Shown: piece by piece, positions 8,884 to 16,443 of the stretch | Layout: the number at the start of each line of letters is the position of its first letter | Numbering within the stretch: position 1 is the stretch's first letter | DNA from: an uncultured Opitutaceae bacterium | GTDB taxonomy: Bacteria; Verrucomicrobiota; Verrucomicrobiia; Opitutales; Opitutaceae | NCBI GenBank assembly: GCA_937889545.1 | Contig: CALAOT010000052.1 | Span: forward strand, 1-56,051 | Length of the DNA: 56,051 bases | Direction of reading: 5' to 3' | Position numbers and translations under genes: made by a program | Notes under the pieces: model-generated | What the model was told of the DNA's origin: nothing | What the model saw: the letters and a program-made list of their open reading frames with translations, nothing else | The model's database searches: none

Positions 8884-10467
8884 TCAGCTCGCCTGCGGAG
8901 TCGAGGGGAGTGGAGGAGGGAGTTCCGGGGGGAGTTCCGGGGGGAGTTCCGGCCGGGCTTCCGGCGGGGCTTCGCCGCTCGGATGCTCCTTCGTCTTCGG
9001 GCGCGAACGCCGATTGCCTTTCTCGGCCGAATCCCCGCCGCCGCCGCTGGAATACTTTGACGCCTTGGCGTTCAGCCAGAGCTCGCCCTTTCCGTTGAGG
9101 TTGAGCCAGAAAATCTCGCCGGCGTGTTCGGCAAACGCTGGTTTTTCGCGGGCCTTTTCCGGCACCCGCAGCCCCGATGCCGTGAGGGCGCCGAGCAGCT
9201 CGTCAACCGACTTGCCCAGATCGCCCGCGAGGCGTCCCACGGGCGCTGCGACCCCTCCTCTTTTGGTCTCCCTGAGAAGGAGCCGGACGGCGGCAAGCAC
9301 GTTGCCTGGCGCGGGCGCAGCCGAATCGGACGGAGGCGGCTGCGCGCCGGGAGTCTCGGCTCCGCGCTTCTCGCGGGCGTTGATCCAGATCCCCCCGCGC
9401 TGGTCCTTGTTGAGCCACCACGATTCGTTTCCGATGTCCATGCAGGCGGGCGGATCGCCCGCGGCCCCCGGTGGCGCGAGCCCCATGGCAATGAATGCCT
9501 CGACGAGCGCGGTCTCGCCGCACTTGAGGGCGCGTGACAGAAAGCTGACGCTGCCCGAGCCGCCCGGGTCGCGCCGGTTCCGGCGCATGTGCGGGCGTAT
9601 CCGCTCAAGGAGGGCCTCCCCCGCGGGAAGCGTCGCGGCGGGCGCGCCGGAATCCTTCTCGTCGTCATGCCTCTTTGGCCTTTGCTTGGCTTCCCCCTGA
9701 TCGCCGGCGTCCTCGGCCGCTGCGGCGCCCTCCTCCGGCTCAACGCGCGAAGCCTTCACGGTCCGGAACACGGGACGGGATTTTTCCTTCGTGTTGACCC
9801 AGAGCTCCCCCCGCCGGTTGATGTTCACCCAGTACAGGTCGCCGTCGTAGTCCACGTAGGCGGGCTTGGCGTTCTCGTCGTCGGGGATCTCCAAGCCGCA
9901 CTCTTTGAGCGCGCCGATCACGTCGTCCTCGGAAATGTCCCATTTCTTGGCGAGGTAGTCGACCCCGACAGAGAGGCCCGGCCCGCGCTGGTTCCTCCGG
10001 AGGTGGGGGCGCATGGCCTCGAAGAAGGTCGGCATCTCGTCCTCGGCGCCCAGCTTGTCCCATTCATCCTCCGGGGCGTCGACGTCGGGCGCGTCGGGAT
10101 CCGAGTCGCGCTCGGTGTCGCGAAGCCTCCTCAGCCCGTCCTGCTCCCTTCCAGCCTCCTCCGCAGGAGCCTCGGCCGGCGTCGCTGCGGACGCGGCCGT
10201 CGCGCTCCTGAATTTCGCCTCGAATTCCACGCGAAGCTTTTCGGCCTCAACCCGCGCGGCCGCCGCAGCTGCGTCCTCCAGGGTCCAGTCGCGCTGCGCC
10301 GGACGCCTTGCCAGCCCCGAAAAGGCCAAGGGATTGTCCGGCTGCCCCCGAAAATCGACGATCTCCCACTCTTCCGTGCCGAGTTGGTTGAGAAATGATT
10401 CCAGCAGCGCGGGCGTGGCGAAGCCCCCCTTGCCGCTCGAGATTACCTTGTATTCCCAGACTGCCAT
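8884..10467 (-). CDS. Three-repeat winged-helix-like protein with DUF4177-like N-terminus
   Basis: A 527-aa cytoplasmic-looking protein of unknown function. Residues 1-45 (MAVWEYKVISS, then FLNQLGTEEWEIVDF) resemble the small DUF4177 fold. An Ala/Glu-rich charged linker follows. Three homologous units then occur at about 145-229, 286-367 and 390-470. Each begins with a basic helix (MRPHLRRN / IRPHMRRN / VRLLLRET), continues with a helix-turn-helix-like stretch (LAKKWDISEDDVIGALKECGL in unit 1), and ends in a hairpin with the pattern W-[VL]-N-x-[ND]-x-[RK]-G-x-[LI]-W-[VIL]-N. I infer a winged-helix fold from that order. The C-terminus is Pro/Glu-rich and encoded by 12-bp tandem repeats (8919-8950). 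The linkers are acidic and low-complexity. Confidence 0.85.
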   Translation of the reverse strand: MAVWEYKVISSGKGGFATPALLESFLNQLGTEEWEIVDFRGQPDNPLAFSGLARRPAQRDWTLEDAAAAAARVEAEKLRVEFEAKFRSATAASAATPAEAPAEEAGREQDGLRRLRDTERDSDPDAPDVDAPEDEWDKLGAEDEMPTFFEAMRPHLRRNQRGPGLSVGVDYLAKKWDISEDDVIGALKECGLEIPDDENAKPAYVDYDGDLYWVNINRRGELWVNTKEKSRPVFRTVKASRVEPEEGAAAAEDAGDQGEAKQRPKRHDDEKDSGAPAATLPAGEALLERIRPHMRRNRRDPGGSGSVSFLSRALKCGETALVEAFIAMGLAPPGAAGDPPACMDIGNESWWLNKDQRGGIWINAREKRGAETPGAQPPPSDSAAPAPGNVLAAVRLLLRETKRGGVAAPVGRLAGDLGKSVDELLGALTASGLRVPEKAREKPAFAEHAGEIFWLNLNGKGELWLNAKASKYSSGGGGDSAEKGNRRSRPKTKEHPSGEAPPEARPELPPELPPELPPPLPSTPQAS

Positions 10468-10552
10468 AATGTGTCGTGAGGGTTAGACATCCCAAATGCC
10501 GGCCCTCTTGCCGAGCCTATTCTTGGAGGGACCGCAAAAAGGCCCGCAACGG

Positions 10553-10568
10553 CGGGTTGATCAACCCG
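10553..10568. promoter_or_regulatory. 16-bp perfect palindrome between divergent genes
   Basis: CGGGTTGATCAACCCG is perfectly self-complementary and lies 15 bp before the rsuA ATG at 10584, in the 116-bp divergent gap shared with the three-repeat protein. It could be an operator, or a stem in the rsuA leader. No regulator gene is adjacent, so the role is open. Confidence 0.4.
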
Positions 10569-10583
10569 GTCCACCCTGCCCCA

Positions 10584-11294
10584 ATGGCATCCGCCATGCG
10601 CCGCATCGACCAGCTCATTGCCAGCCTGGGCTATGGCACGCGGCGCGAGGCCCGGGAGTGGCTGCGGGAGAGCCGCGTGACGGTCCGCGGCGTTCCCGCG
10701 ACGGACCCCGGCGCGCGCGTCGAGCCCGCCGATGTGAGGATCGACGGCGAGCCGCTCGACCATCCCGGCCGGCTCCTGATCCTGCTCAACAAGCCCGCAG
10801 GCCGGGTATGCTCGCACGATCCCTCCGAGGGCCCGAGCGTGTACGGTCTGCTCCCGGCGCGCTGGCAGCGCCGCAACCCGGCCGTGACGAGCGTGGGCCG
10901 GCTCGACAAGGAGACGACGGGGCTGCTGCTGCTGACCGACTGCAGCGCGATCGTCCACCGGCTGACCTCTCCAAGGCACAAGGTTCCAAAAGTGTACCGC
11001 GCCATCCTCGACTGCGGGCTTCCGCCAGGCGCCGAGGCTGTTTTTGCAAGCGGCCGCTGCCTGCTTGCGGGGGACGACAAGCCGTGCGAACCGGCCACGT
11101 TGCGCAGAATCGGCGAACGGGAGGTGGAGATTGCCGTGACCGAGGGCCGCTATCACCAGGTGCGAAGGATGTTCGCCAGCCTCGGCTGCGCGGTGCTGAG
11201 CCTTCACCGCACCCGCTTCGGGGACCTCGATATGGGAAACCTGGCTCCAGGCCAATGGATTGAATTTCCGGTCAACCACTTCGATCCGGCGTGA
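10584..11294 (+). CDS. 16S/23S rRNA pseudouridine synthase, RsuA family
   Basis: A 236-aa enzyme converting a specific rRNA uridine to pseudouridine. An N-terminal S4 RNA-binding domain (MRRIDQLIASLGYGTRREAREWL) is followed by the catalytic domain with SVGRLDKETTGLLLLTD, whose Asp is the catalytic residue, and the late YHQVRRMFASLGCAVLSLHR motif typical of the RsuA/RluE/RluF branch. I chose ATG 10584; ATG 10596 is equally possible. The frame is open further upstream but shows no family similarity there. RsuA itself is the best guess, but paralogues with other target sites cannot be separated here. Confidence 0.9.
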   Translation: MASAMRRIDQLIASLGYGTRREAREWLRESRVTVRGVPATDPGARVEPADVRIDGEPLDHPGRLLILLNKPAGRVCSHDPSEGPSVYGLLPARWQRRNPAVTSVGRLDKETTGLLLLTDCSAIVHRLTSPRHKVPKVYRAILDCGLPPGAEAVFASGRCLLAGDDKPCEPATLRRIGEREVEIAVTEGRYHQVRRMFASLGCAVLSLHRTRFGDLDMGNLAPGQWIEFPVNHFDPA

Positions 11295-11370
11295 ATGGCT
11301 CCTAAGGGGGACGATTCGAATGGAGGCCCCGTTGGATTCCTCCCCTTCTCACGATGCTTGCATTTCTGGA

Positions 11371-11388
11371 TGATTAGGCGCCTAATCA
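11371..11388. promoter_or_regulatory. 18-bp perfect palindrome upstream of the TolC-like gene
   Basis: TGATTAGGCGCCTAATCA is a perfect palindrome ending 11 bp before the ATG at 11400. A weak -35-like TTGCAT lies at 11358-11363, placing the palindrome over the expected spacer and -10 region, the usual position for a MarR- or TetR-type repressor site. That regulator class is inferred from position and symmetry only; no such regulator is encoded in the window. Confidence 0.5.
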
Positions 11389-11399
11389 CCTCTCCACGA

Positions 11400-12755
11400 A
11401 TGAACAACGTCATTTCTGCTGCGGTGGGCATGCGCATGGGGGCGGCCGTCGCCGGGACCCTGATCGCGCTCGCGATCGCCGCGCCCGCATGGGCGGAGCA
11501 ATCCACCCCGGGTGCGCTCACGCTCGCGCAGACGATCGAAACGGTGCTTGCGCGCTACCCGACTATCGATGCCGCACGAGCCGCCATAGACGCCGCGCGC
11601 GCGCGCACGATGCAGTCCAACGCGGACCGTCTGCCCCAGGTGAGCGCCCAGGGGACCTACACCTACGATTCGCTGCGCCCGTACGTCGCCATTTCGATTC
11701 CGGGACTGCCAAGCGGCGCGATCTATGAGAGCGTCCAGAACGCCTACGGGGTGAGCGTCACGGCAAGGCAGCTGCTTACCGACTTCGGCCGCACCGACAA
11801 GATCGTGGAGATGGCGCGATCCGGGCAGATCACGGCGCAGGATGCGCTCGAGGAAACGATGAACCAGCTCGGCTATCAGGCGATCCAGTCGTTCTACAGC
11901 GTCCTGCTGCTGCGCAATTCCGCGGATGTCGCCAGGGAGGAGATCAGCGCCCTAGAGGAGGCCCTGCGCATCTCGCAGAAGAAGTTCGGGGCGGGCAGCG
12001 CGACCAAGTTTGACGTGCTGACGACCCAGGTCCGCCTCTCCAACGCGCGGAACCACCTCACCGACACGCTCGCTTCGCTCGAGAAGCAGGAGAACGGGCT
12101 CCGCCAGCTTCTGGGCCGGACGCACGGAACGCCGCTCGACATCGCCGGGGATTTTGACGCCGAGGCTCCTGCGATCCCCGAGTCGACGGCGATCGCCGAC
12201 GGAATGCACAACCGGCCCGAGATGAAGCTGGCGCGCGACAGCGAGCAGACCGCGCGTCTGAAGCAGGACGCAGCCGACCGCGGCAACAGGCCCACGCTTG
12301 CCGCACAGGTGACCGGCGGCGTCGCAAACGGGTTCGTGCCCAACCTCTACGACAACAAGGGGTATGTCACAGCGGGCCTGTCCGTCGACGTGCCGATCCT
12401 CACGGGCAGGCGCGTGACGGGAGAGCGCCTGGAGGCGACTGCCGGCGTCCGCGAGGCACAGGCGCACGAGCGCGACTTGACCGAGACCATTGCGACGGAT
12501 GTTGCGGACGCCTATTCGGACCTGAACGCCGCAAAGGCCAGACTCGGGAACGCCGACACGCTCGTGGCCCAGGCAACGGAGGCGCTAACCCTGGCGCAGA
12601 CCCGCTACACCAATGGCGTGATCACGAATTTCGAGCTGCTGGACGCGCAGAGTTCGCTCCGGGCGGCAGAACTCAGCCGCCTGCAGGCCCGCTACGACTG
12701 CGTCCTCGCGCGGCAGGCCGTCGCGCGCGCAGCGGGAGTGGCGCCGCAGCCATAG
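11400..12755 (+). CDS. TolC-family outer membrane efflux protein
   Basis: A 451-aa protein with a signal peptide (cleavage probably after APAWA, about residue 33) followed by the two-fold repeated outer-membrane factor architecture: long heptad-rich helices (QTIETVLARYPTIDAARAAI, later DLNAAKARLGNADTLVAQA) and the RYTNGVITNFELLDAQSSLR motif typical of the second repeat. It should form a trimeric outer-membrane channel for an RND, ABC or MFS exporter, but no membrane-fusion or pump gene is adjacent, which is unusual. ATG 11400 is chosen because it places a normal signal peptide at the start. The palindrome at 11371-11388 is probably its operator. Confidence 0.9.
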   Translation: MNNVISAAVGMRMGAAVAGTLIALAIAAPAWAEQSTPGALTLAQTIETVLARYPTIDAARAAIDAARARTMQSNADRLPQVSAQGTYTYDSLRPYVAISIPGLPSGAIYESVQNAYGVSVTARQLLTDFGRTDKIVEMARSGQITAQDALEETMNQLGYQAIQSFYSVLLLRNSADVAREEISALEEALRISQKKFGAGSATKFDVLTTQVRLSNARNHLTDTLASLEKQENGLRQLLGRTHGTPLDIAGDFDAEAPAIPESTAIADGMHNRPEMKLARDSEQTARLKQDAADRGNRPTLAAQVTGGVANGFVPNLYDNKGYVTAGLSVDVPILTGRRVTGERLEATAGVREAQAHERDLTETIATDVADAYSDLNAAKARLGNADTLVAQATEALTLAQTRYTNGVITNFELLDAQSSLRAAELSRLQARYDCVLARQAVARAAGVAPQP

Positions 12756-12848
12756 GCTCCCAGGCCGACAACGGCGTTCTCGGGCTGCCGACGCCCGCGG
12801 TCGGCTGAGGAGGTTGACGGGGCCCTGCGGGCGTGATGTTTTCGGCGC

Positions 12849-13649
12849 ATGTATACGATCATTGGCGGCGACGGAAAGGAGTACGGACCGGTGACGGCGG
12901 ACCAGATCCGCGCGTGGATTGCCGGGGGACGGGCCAATCTCGACACAAAGGTCAAGGCGCTGGGAACCGATGAATGGAAGCGCATTGCGGATTTTCCGGA
13001 ACTGGCGGGATCGGGCGCCGCGGGCGCAGCCCCGCCTCTGAACGCGCCCGCCGGCCACGCGCCCCCGCTGAATGTCATCAGCTGCTACGAACGCAGCTGG
13101 GCGCTCCTCAAGGCCAACTTCTGGCCGCTGGTCGGGGTGAGCTTTCTCATGATGGTCGTCCTATCGCTCTTCGGGTACACCCATTTCCTTGGGGTGTTCT
13201 TCGTTAGCCCGCTTCTTGGCGGTGTCTTGTCCGGCGGCTGGTGCTATTATTTCCTGCTCAAGATCCGCGGCCAGCCGGCGACGGTCGGCGACGCGTTTGC
13301 CGGCTTCACGCGGGCTTTCATCAACCTGGTCGCGACGGGGCTGCTCGTCACCCTATTCGTGACGCTCGGCCTGTTCTGCCTTGTGCTCCCGGGAATCTAC
13401 CTGGCGGTGGCCTACGGGTTCGCCTACATGCTGGCGACCGACAAGCGCCTTGGGATCTGGGAATCCATGGAGACGAGCCGCCGCGTGATCACACGCCAGT
13501 GGTGGCGGGTCCTGGGGCTTCTGCTGCTCGGCATCCCGTTCTTCCTGCTCGGGATCGCCGCGCTCGGCGTGGGAATCTTCGTGGCGGTGCCCCTCATTGT
13601 GGGAGCAGTCGCGTACGCCTACGAGGACCTCTGCAATCCCAGGAAGTGA
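12849..13649 (+). CDS. GYF-2 domain membrane protein
   Basis: A 266-aa protein. Residues 1-55 (MYTIIGGDGKEYGPVTADQIRAWIAGGRA...WKRIADFPEL) form a GYF-2-like domain, common at the N-terminus of bacterial membrane proteins. After a Pro/Ala linker come about five hydrophobic segments from residue 95 onward, with an ISCYERSWALLKANFWPLVG start and a LPGIYLAVAYGFAYMLATDKRLGIWESM motif seen in small integral-membrane families. The substrate or partner is unknown. It is convergent with the DoxX gene, 22 bp apart. Confidence 0.8.
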   Translation: MYTIIGGDGKEYGPVTADQIRAWIAGGRANLDTKVKALGTDEWKRIADFPELAGSGAAGAAPPLNAPAGHAPPLNVISCYERSWALLKANFWPLVGVSFLMMVVLSLFGYTHFLGVFFVSPLLGGVLSGGWCYYFLLKIRGQPATVGDAFAGFTRAFINLVATGLLVTLFVTLGLFCLVLPGIYLAVAYGFAYMLATDKRLGIWESMETSRRVITRQWWRVLGLLLLGIPFFLLGIAALGVGIFVAVPLIVGAVAYAYEDLCNPRK

Positions 13650-13671
13650 GGGTCCCGGCAGGCCCTACGGC

Positions 13672-14124
13672 TCAGGCCTTCCTGTCTTCGCCGGTCAGCG
13701 CGTCGAGCGATAGCTTCCCGGGTCCGAACGCAAACGCGATGACGGCCGCGAAGAGGAAGGGAAACGGGGTCGCTCCAAGGAACTTGTCGGGATCGGTGAA
13801 GATCGCGTGGAGCGCCGCCTTTTCCGCCGTTGCGAATGCGACGCACATGACCCCGATCAGCGCAAGCGCCGCGAAGCGCGTGAATAGGCCCGCCAGAAGG
13901 AGCAGCCCGCATGCGCACTCGACGGAGCTGGCCAGGATCGCGTTCAGCTTGGGCATGACAATGCCCAGGTCCGAGAAGAATGCGGTCGTCTTGTCCAGGT
14001 GCTGAAGCTTTCCCTTGCCCGCGAGAAAGAACTGCCAGCCCCAGTAGAGCCGGATGACAAGGAGGAGCGGGCTTCTGAGGAACCCGCCGATGGTTGCGAG
14101 CAGGGCGCGGAGTTTTGAGAACAT
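13672..14124 (-). CDS. bufD: DoxX-family membrane protein of the bufferin cluster (BufD/GigD-like)
   Basis: A 150-aa four-helix membrane protein. DoxX features are RLYWGWQFFLAGKGKLQHLDKTTAFF near the N-terminus and the VECACGLLLLAGLFTRFAALAL helix. In characterised bufferin (gig) operons the fourth gene is a DoxX protein after the DUF2063 gene, exactly the arrangement here: it starts 45 bp after the bufC stop on the same strand. Its role in copper or metal stress is not settled; a membrane redox function is often suggested. The symbol is assigned by synteny. Confidence 0.85.
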   Translation of the reverse strand: MFSKLRALLATIGGFLRSPLLLVIRLYWGWQFFLAGKGKLQHLDKTTAFFSDLGIVMPKLNAILASSVECACGLLLLAGLFTRFAALALIGVMCVAFATAEKAALHAIFTDPDKFLGATPFPFLFAAVIAFAFGPGKLSLDALTGEDRKA

Positions 14125-14169
14125 GGGTTAGGAGGGTTGCCTGAAGCGTCAGGACAGGGAATGCTTGGG

Positions 14170-15102
14170 TCAAGACGCAGCCCGGCGCCGCTTGTTCCCG
14201 TAGGCGCAAAACCATCCCAACGCCATCCAGGACCCGAACCAGGCTTTTACTTGCGCCGGCGTGACCCTCGGGCCGCCGGCGGCGATCGCGCGCGAAAGCG
14301 TGCTGCCGCTGCCCAGCGCCTCGAGGATCCGGAACGCCGCGGGGTCGAGCCGCTTGTAGAAGAGGCGGTTGTTGTGCCGGTGCACCGCGACATGGGTGCG
14401 CCTCGGCCGGGGCAAGGCTGCCCGCCGGAACGCCCGGTGGACCGCGGCCGCGCCGGGGGTGTTGCTCGCCTCGGAACGCAGGGCGTCGCGCCGCTTCACT
14501 GCGATCACGTACGTGTCGATGGGGTGCCGAAGTTCGAGAAGCGTTATATAGGGCTGCAGCCCGATCCGGAGGCGGGACGGCGGCGTGCGCGCCAGGTGTG
14601 ACGCGGCGATCACCGGCCGCGCCGGCCCGTCGAACGCGACCGTCTGCGCCCACTCGAACCGCGCGATCTCGGCAGCCAGCGCGGTCCGCGGGGCCGTGAG
14701 CCGCGGCTCTTCCAGGATAAACCGCTCCAGCCGCGAGCACAGGTCGCGCAGGGTGAACGAGCGCGAGGGGTGCCGCGCCAGGTAGGCCTGGGTGAGGCGC
14801 CCGAATGCGCGCTCCCCGAGGGCCGCAAGCAGGCCCGGGCAGTCGTCGCGGATCGCGTCGAACAGCCGGAACCAGTACATCCTGTTGTAGAGCTGGAGGC
14901 GCTCGAACGATGTCAGCCTGTCGTTCGGCTTGATGAATTCCGCCGCGACCTTGTCCATGGCCCGGCCGTCGATCCAGCGGGGCTGAAGCTTGTCGTCCGC
15001 CGTGAGCGGCCTCGTGATGGCCGATGCCATCATCCGCTGGAACGCGCGCAGGTCGTCCGTGGACGCGATGCGCGACGGCGCGTGCTTGGGCGGCCTCTTC
15101 AC
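14170..15102 (-). CDS. bufC: DUF2063 partner of MNIO enzyme (BufC-like)
   Basis: A 310-aa protein of the DUF2063 type that binds the precursor peptide and MNIO enzyme in methanobactin and bufferin systems. The N-terminal domain shows RAFQRMMASAITRP, then RLTSFERLQLYNRMYWFRLFDAIRDDCPGLLAALG, typical of the family. The C-terminal domain includes LQPYITLLELRHPIDTYVI and ends basic (YGNKRRRAAS). The start is GTG 15102, forming a GTGA overlap with the bufB stop, a strong sign of translational coupling. A longer reading upstream has no ATG and no similarity. Confidence 0.88.
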   Translation of the reverse strand: MKRPPKHAPSRIASTDDLRAFQRMMASAITRPLTADDKLQPRWIDGRAMDKVAAEFIKPNDRLTSFERLQLYNRMYWFRLFDAIRDDCPGLLAALGERAFGRLTQAYLARHPSRSFTLRDLCSRLERFILEEPRLTAPRTALAAEIARFEWAQTVAFDGPARPVIAASHLARTPPSRLRIGLQPYITLLELRHPIDTYVIAVKRRDALRSEASNTPGAAAVHRAFRRAALPRPRRTHVAVHRHNNRLFYKRLDPAAFRILEALGSGSTLSRAIAAGGPRVTPAQVKAWFGSWMALGWFCAYGNKRRRAAS

Positions 15103-15947
15103 ACCGCGGCCTTTTTCGCTCCGTCGATGAACTCGTTCGCCTTGAGCGCCTCGCCGTGGACCTCGTCGAACGACGGGATCTTGTCGTCCCATTCGAGCAG
15201 GGTCGCCGTGATGCCGCACAAGCGCGTCGCGTGCGCATAGAGCTTCCAGACCGGGTCGAGCACGGGGTGGTCGTGCGTGTCGAGGATGTACTTCTCGAAC
15301 TTGGTGTGGCCGGCGATGTGCATCTGGCCCACGCGGTGGTGCGGCACGTTATTCACGTAGTCGTAGGGGTTGAACCCGTGGTTCTTCGACGAGACGTAGA
15401 TGTTGTTCACGTCGAGTAGAATGCCGCAGTCCGCAAGCTCAACGACCTCCGTCAGGAACTCCCACTCGGTCATTTCCGAGGCGTGGAACTCGGCGTAGCT
15501 GCTCACGTTCTCGACGCAGATGGGAACCTCCAGGTAGTCGCGGATCTGCCGGATCTTTTCGGCCGTGCGGCGTGCGGCCGCAAACGTGTACGGCATCGGC
15601 AGCAGATCATGCGTGTACGTTCCGTCGACACTTCCCCAGCACAGGTGATCGGAGAGCCAGGGGGTCTTGGTCCGCTTCACAAGGCCCTTCAAGCGCTTCA
15701 GGTGCGTGCGGTCCGGCTTGTCCGCGGAGCCGAAATACATCGAGACCCCGTGCTGCACGACGCGGTACTGCTCAAGGATCGTGTCGAGAAGCTGGAGCGG
15801 CCTGCCGCCCTCCACCATGAAATTCTCCGAGATGATCTCAAACCAGTCGACGACCGGCTTTTTCGAGAGGATGTGGGAGTAGTGCGGGACCCGCAGGCCT
15901 ATTCCGATCCCGTAATCCGAGTGTCCGTTGAACCGGTTTGCTGGCAT
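15099..15947 (-). CDS. bufB: MNIO-family (DUF692) multinuclear iron oxygenase (BufB-like)
   Basis: A 282-aa TIM-barrel oxygenase of the MbnB/BufB family, which modifies precursor-peptide cysteines (oxazolone or thiooxazole formation) using a cluster of two or three irons. Metal-ligand motifs visible in order: PHY at 21-23, FEIISENF at 36-43, QHGVSMYFGS, LSDHLCWGS, CVENVSSY, ILLDVNNIYVSS, QMHIAGH, DTHDHPV and LLEWDDKIPSF, so all expected His, Glu, Asp and Asn sites appear present. The ATG lies only 4 nt after the U-tract of the terminator, leaving no room for a ribosome binding site outside the hairpin. The neighbours bufA, bufC and bufD support the assignment. Confidence 0.93.
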   Translation of the reverse strand: MPANRFNGHSDYGIGIGLRVPHYSHILSKKPVVDWFEIISENFMVEGGRPLQLLDTILEQYRVVQHGVSMYFGSADKPDRTHLKRLKGLVKRTKTPWLSDHLCWGSVDGTYTHDLLPMPYTFAAARRTAEKIRQIRDYLEVPICVENVSSYAEFHASEMTEWEFLTEVVELADCGILLDVNNIYVSSKNHGFNPYDYVNNVPHHRVGQMHIAGHTKFEKYILDTHDHPVLDPVWKLYAHATRLCGITATLLEWDDKIPSFDEVHGEALKANEFIDGAKKAAV

Positions 15948-15951
15948 TACG

Positions 15952-15983
15952 AAAAAAACGCGGCCGGCGTTCGGCCGGCCGCG
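15952..15983 (-). terminator. Intrinsic terminator/attenuator between bufA and bufB
   Basis: Read on the minus strand, a perfect 10-bp GC-only stem (CGCGGCCGGC and its complement, 15974-15983 with 15959-15968) closes a 5-nt loop and is followed at once by seven U (15952-15958). It begins 43 nt after the bufA stop and ends 4 nt before the bufB ATG. Strong termination here would make bufA far more abundant than the enzyme genes, as expected for a precursor peptide. Confidence 0.88.
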
Positions 15984-16026
15984 TCACTTAAAGACCGCTT
16001 GGGTAAACGTGACTTCGCCGAGCCGG

Positions 16027-16290
16027 TCAGCTCGACTTGTTCGTGTTGCAGCCACCCTTGCCCTTGCAGCTGTTCTGGCCCTTGCAGCCGTTGTCCCCGG
16101 ACTTGCAGCCGCCCGTGCCCTTACAGCTGTTCTGGCCCTTGCAGTCATGCTTGCCAGCGTCCTTGGAGGCGTCCTTGGACGAGTCGCCGCTGCCGGCTTG
16201 GTCGTCGGCATACGCTCGCGAGGCCATGGATCCGGCATAGAGCCCGGCCATGGCCGCGGCGGTGACGATGAAGCGTGTCGATTTGTTCAT
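16027..16290 (-). CDS. bufA: Cys-rich bufferin-type precursor peptide (BufA-like)
   Basis: An 87-aa exported peptide: signal sequence MNKSTRFIVTAAAMAGLYAG, probably cleaved after AYA (residue 28). A Ser/Asp/Lys linker follows, then a core with six cysteines at 50, 56, 62, 69, 75 and 81. The core is a tandem duplication: CKGQNSCKGTGGC at 50-62 and CKGQNSCKGKGGC at 69-81. Secreted Cys-rich precursors next to DUF692, DUF2063 and DoxX genes are bufferins, periplasmic copper-chelating modified peptides. I chose ATG 16290 because it starts directly at a canonical signal peptide; a longer reading adds non-signal residues. A TAATAAT -10-like element lies just upstream (16301-16310). This core differs from the DUF2282-type bufferins I know. 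Confidence 0.9.
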   Translation of the reverse strand: MNKSTRFIVTAAAMAGLYAGSMASRAYADDQAGSGDSSKDASKDAGKHDCKGQNSCKGTGGCKSGDNGCKGQNSCKGKGGCNTNKSS

Positions 16291-16352
16291 ATTTCGTTTG
16301 ATTATTATTGTTCTGGGAGACCACAAAGGCCGGCACCATGCCGTCCAGGGGC

Positions 16353-16371
16353 CGTAATAAGAGGCATTACG
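16353..16371. promoter_or_regulatory. Inverted repeat upstream of bufA
   Basis: CGTAAT at 16353-16358 and ATTACG at 16366-16371 form 6-bp inverted arms around a 7-bp spacer, 63-81 bp upstream of the bufA start in the 153-bp gap to the dehydrogenase gene. The position fits a regulator site for the cluster. It is short enough to be chance. Confidence 0.3.
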
Positions 16372-16443
16372 ACCGCTAATATTCCCGGAACGCAAGGAAA
16401 ACGTTGCGCCGACGTCTTTCGCGGGCCGCCCGTCTCGGAAACG

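Noticed and set aside
8919..8950. 12-bp tandem repeats as a regulatory element or CRISPR-like array
   Set aside because: They are in frame at the 3' end of a gene and encode a Pro-Glu-Leu-Pro tail, so coding explains them.
13619..15238. 539-aa minus-strand open frame across DoxX and bufC
   Set aside because: It is out of frame with two recognised genes, Arg/Pro-rich and without any family similarity.
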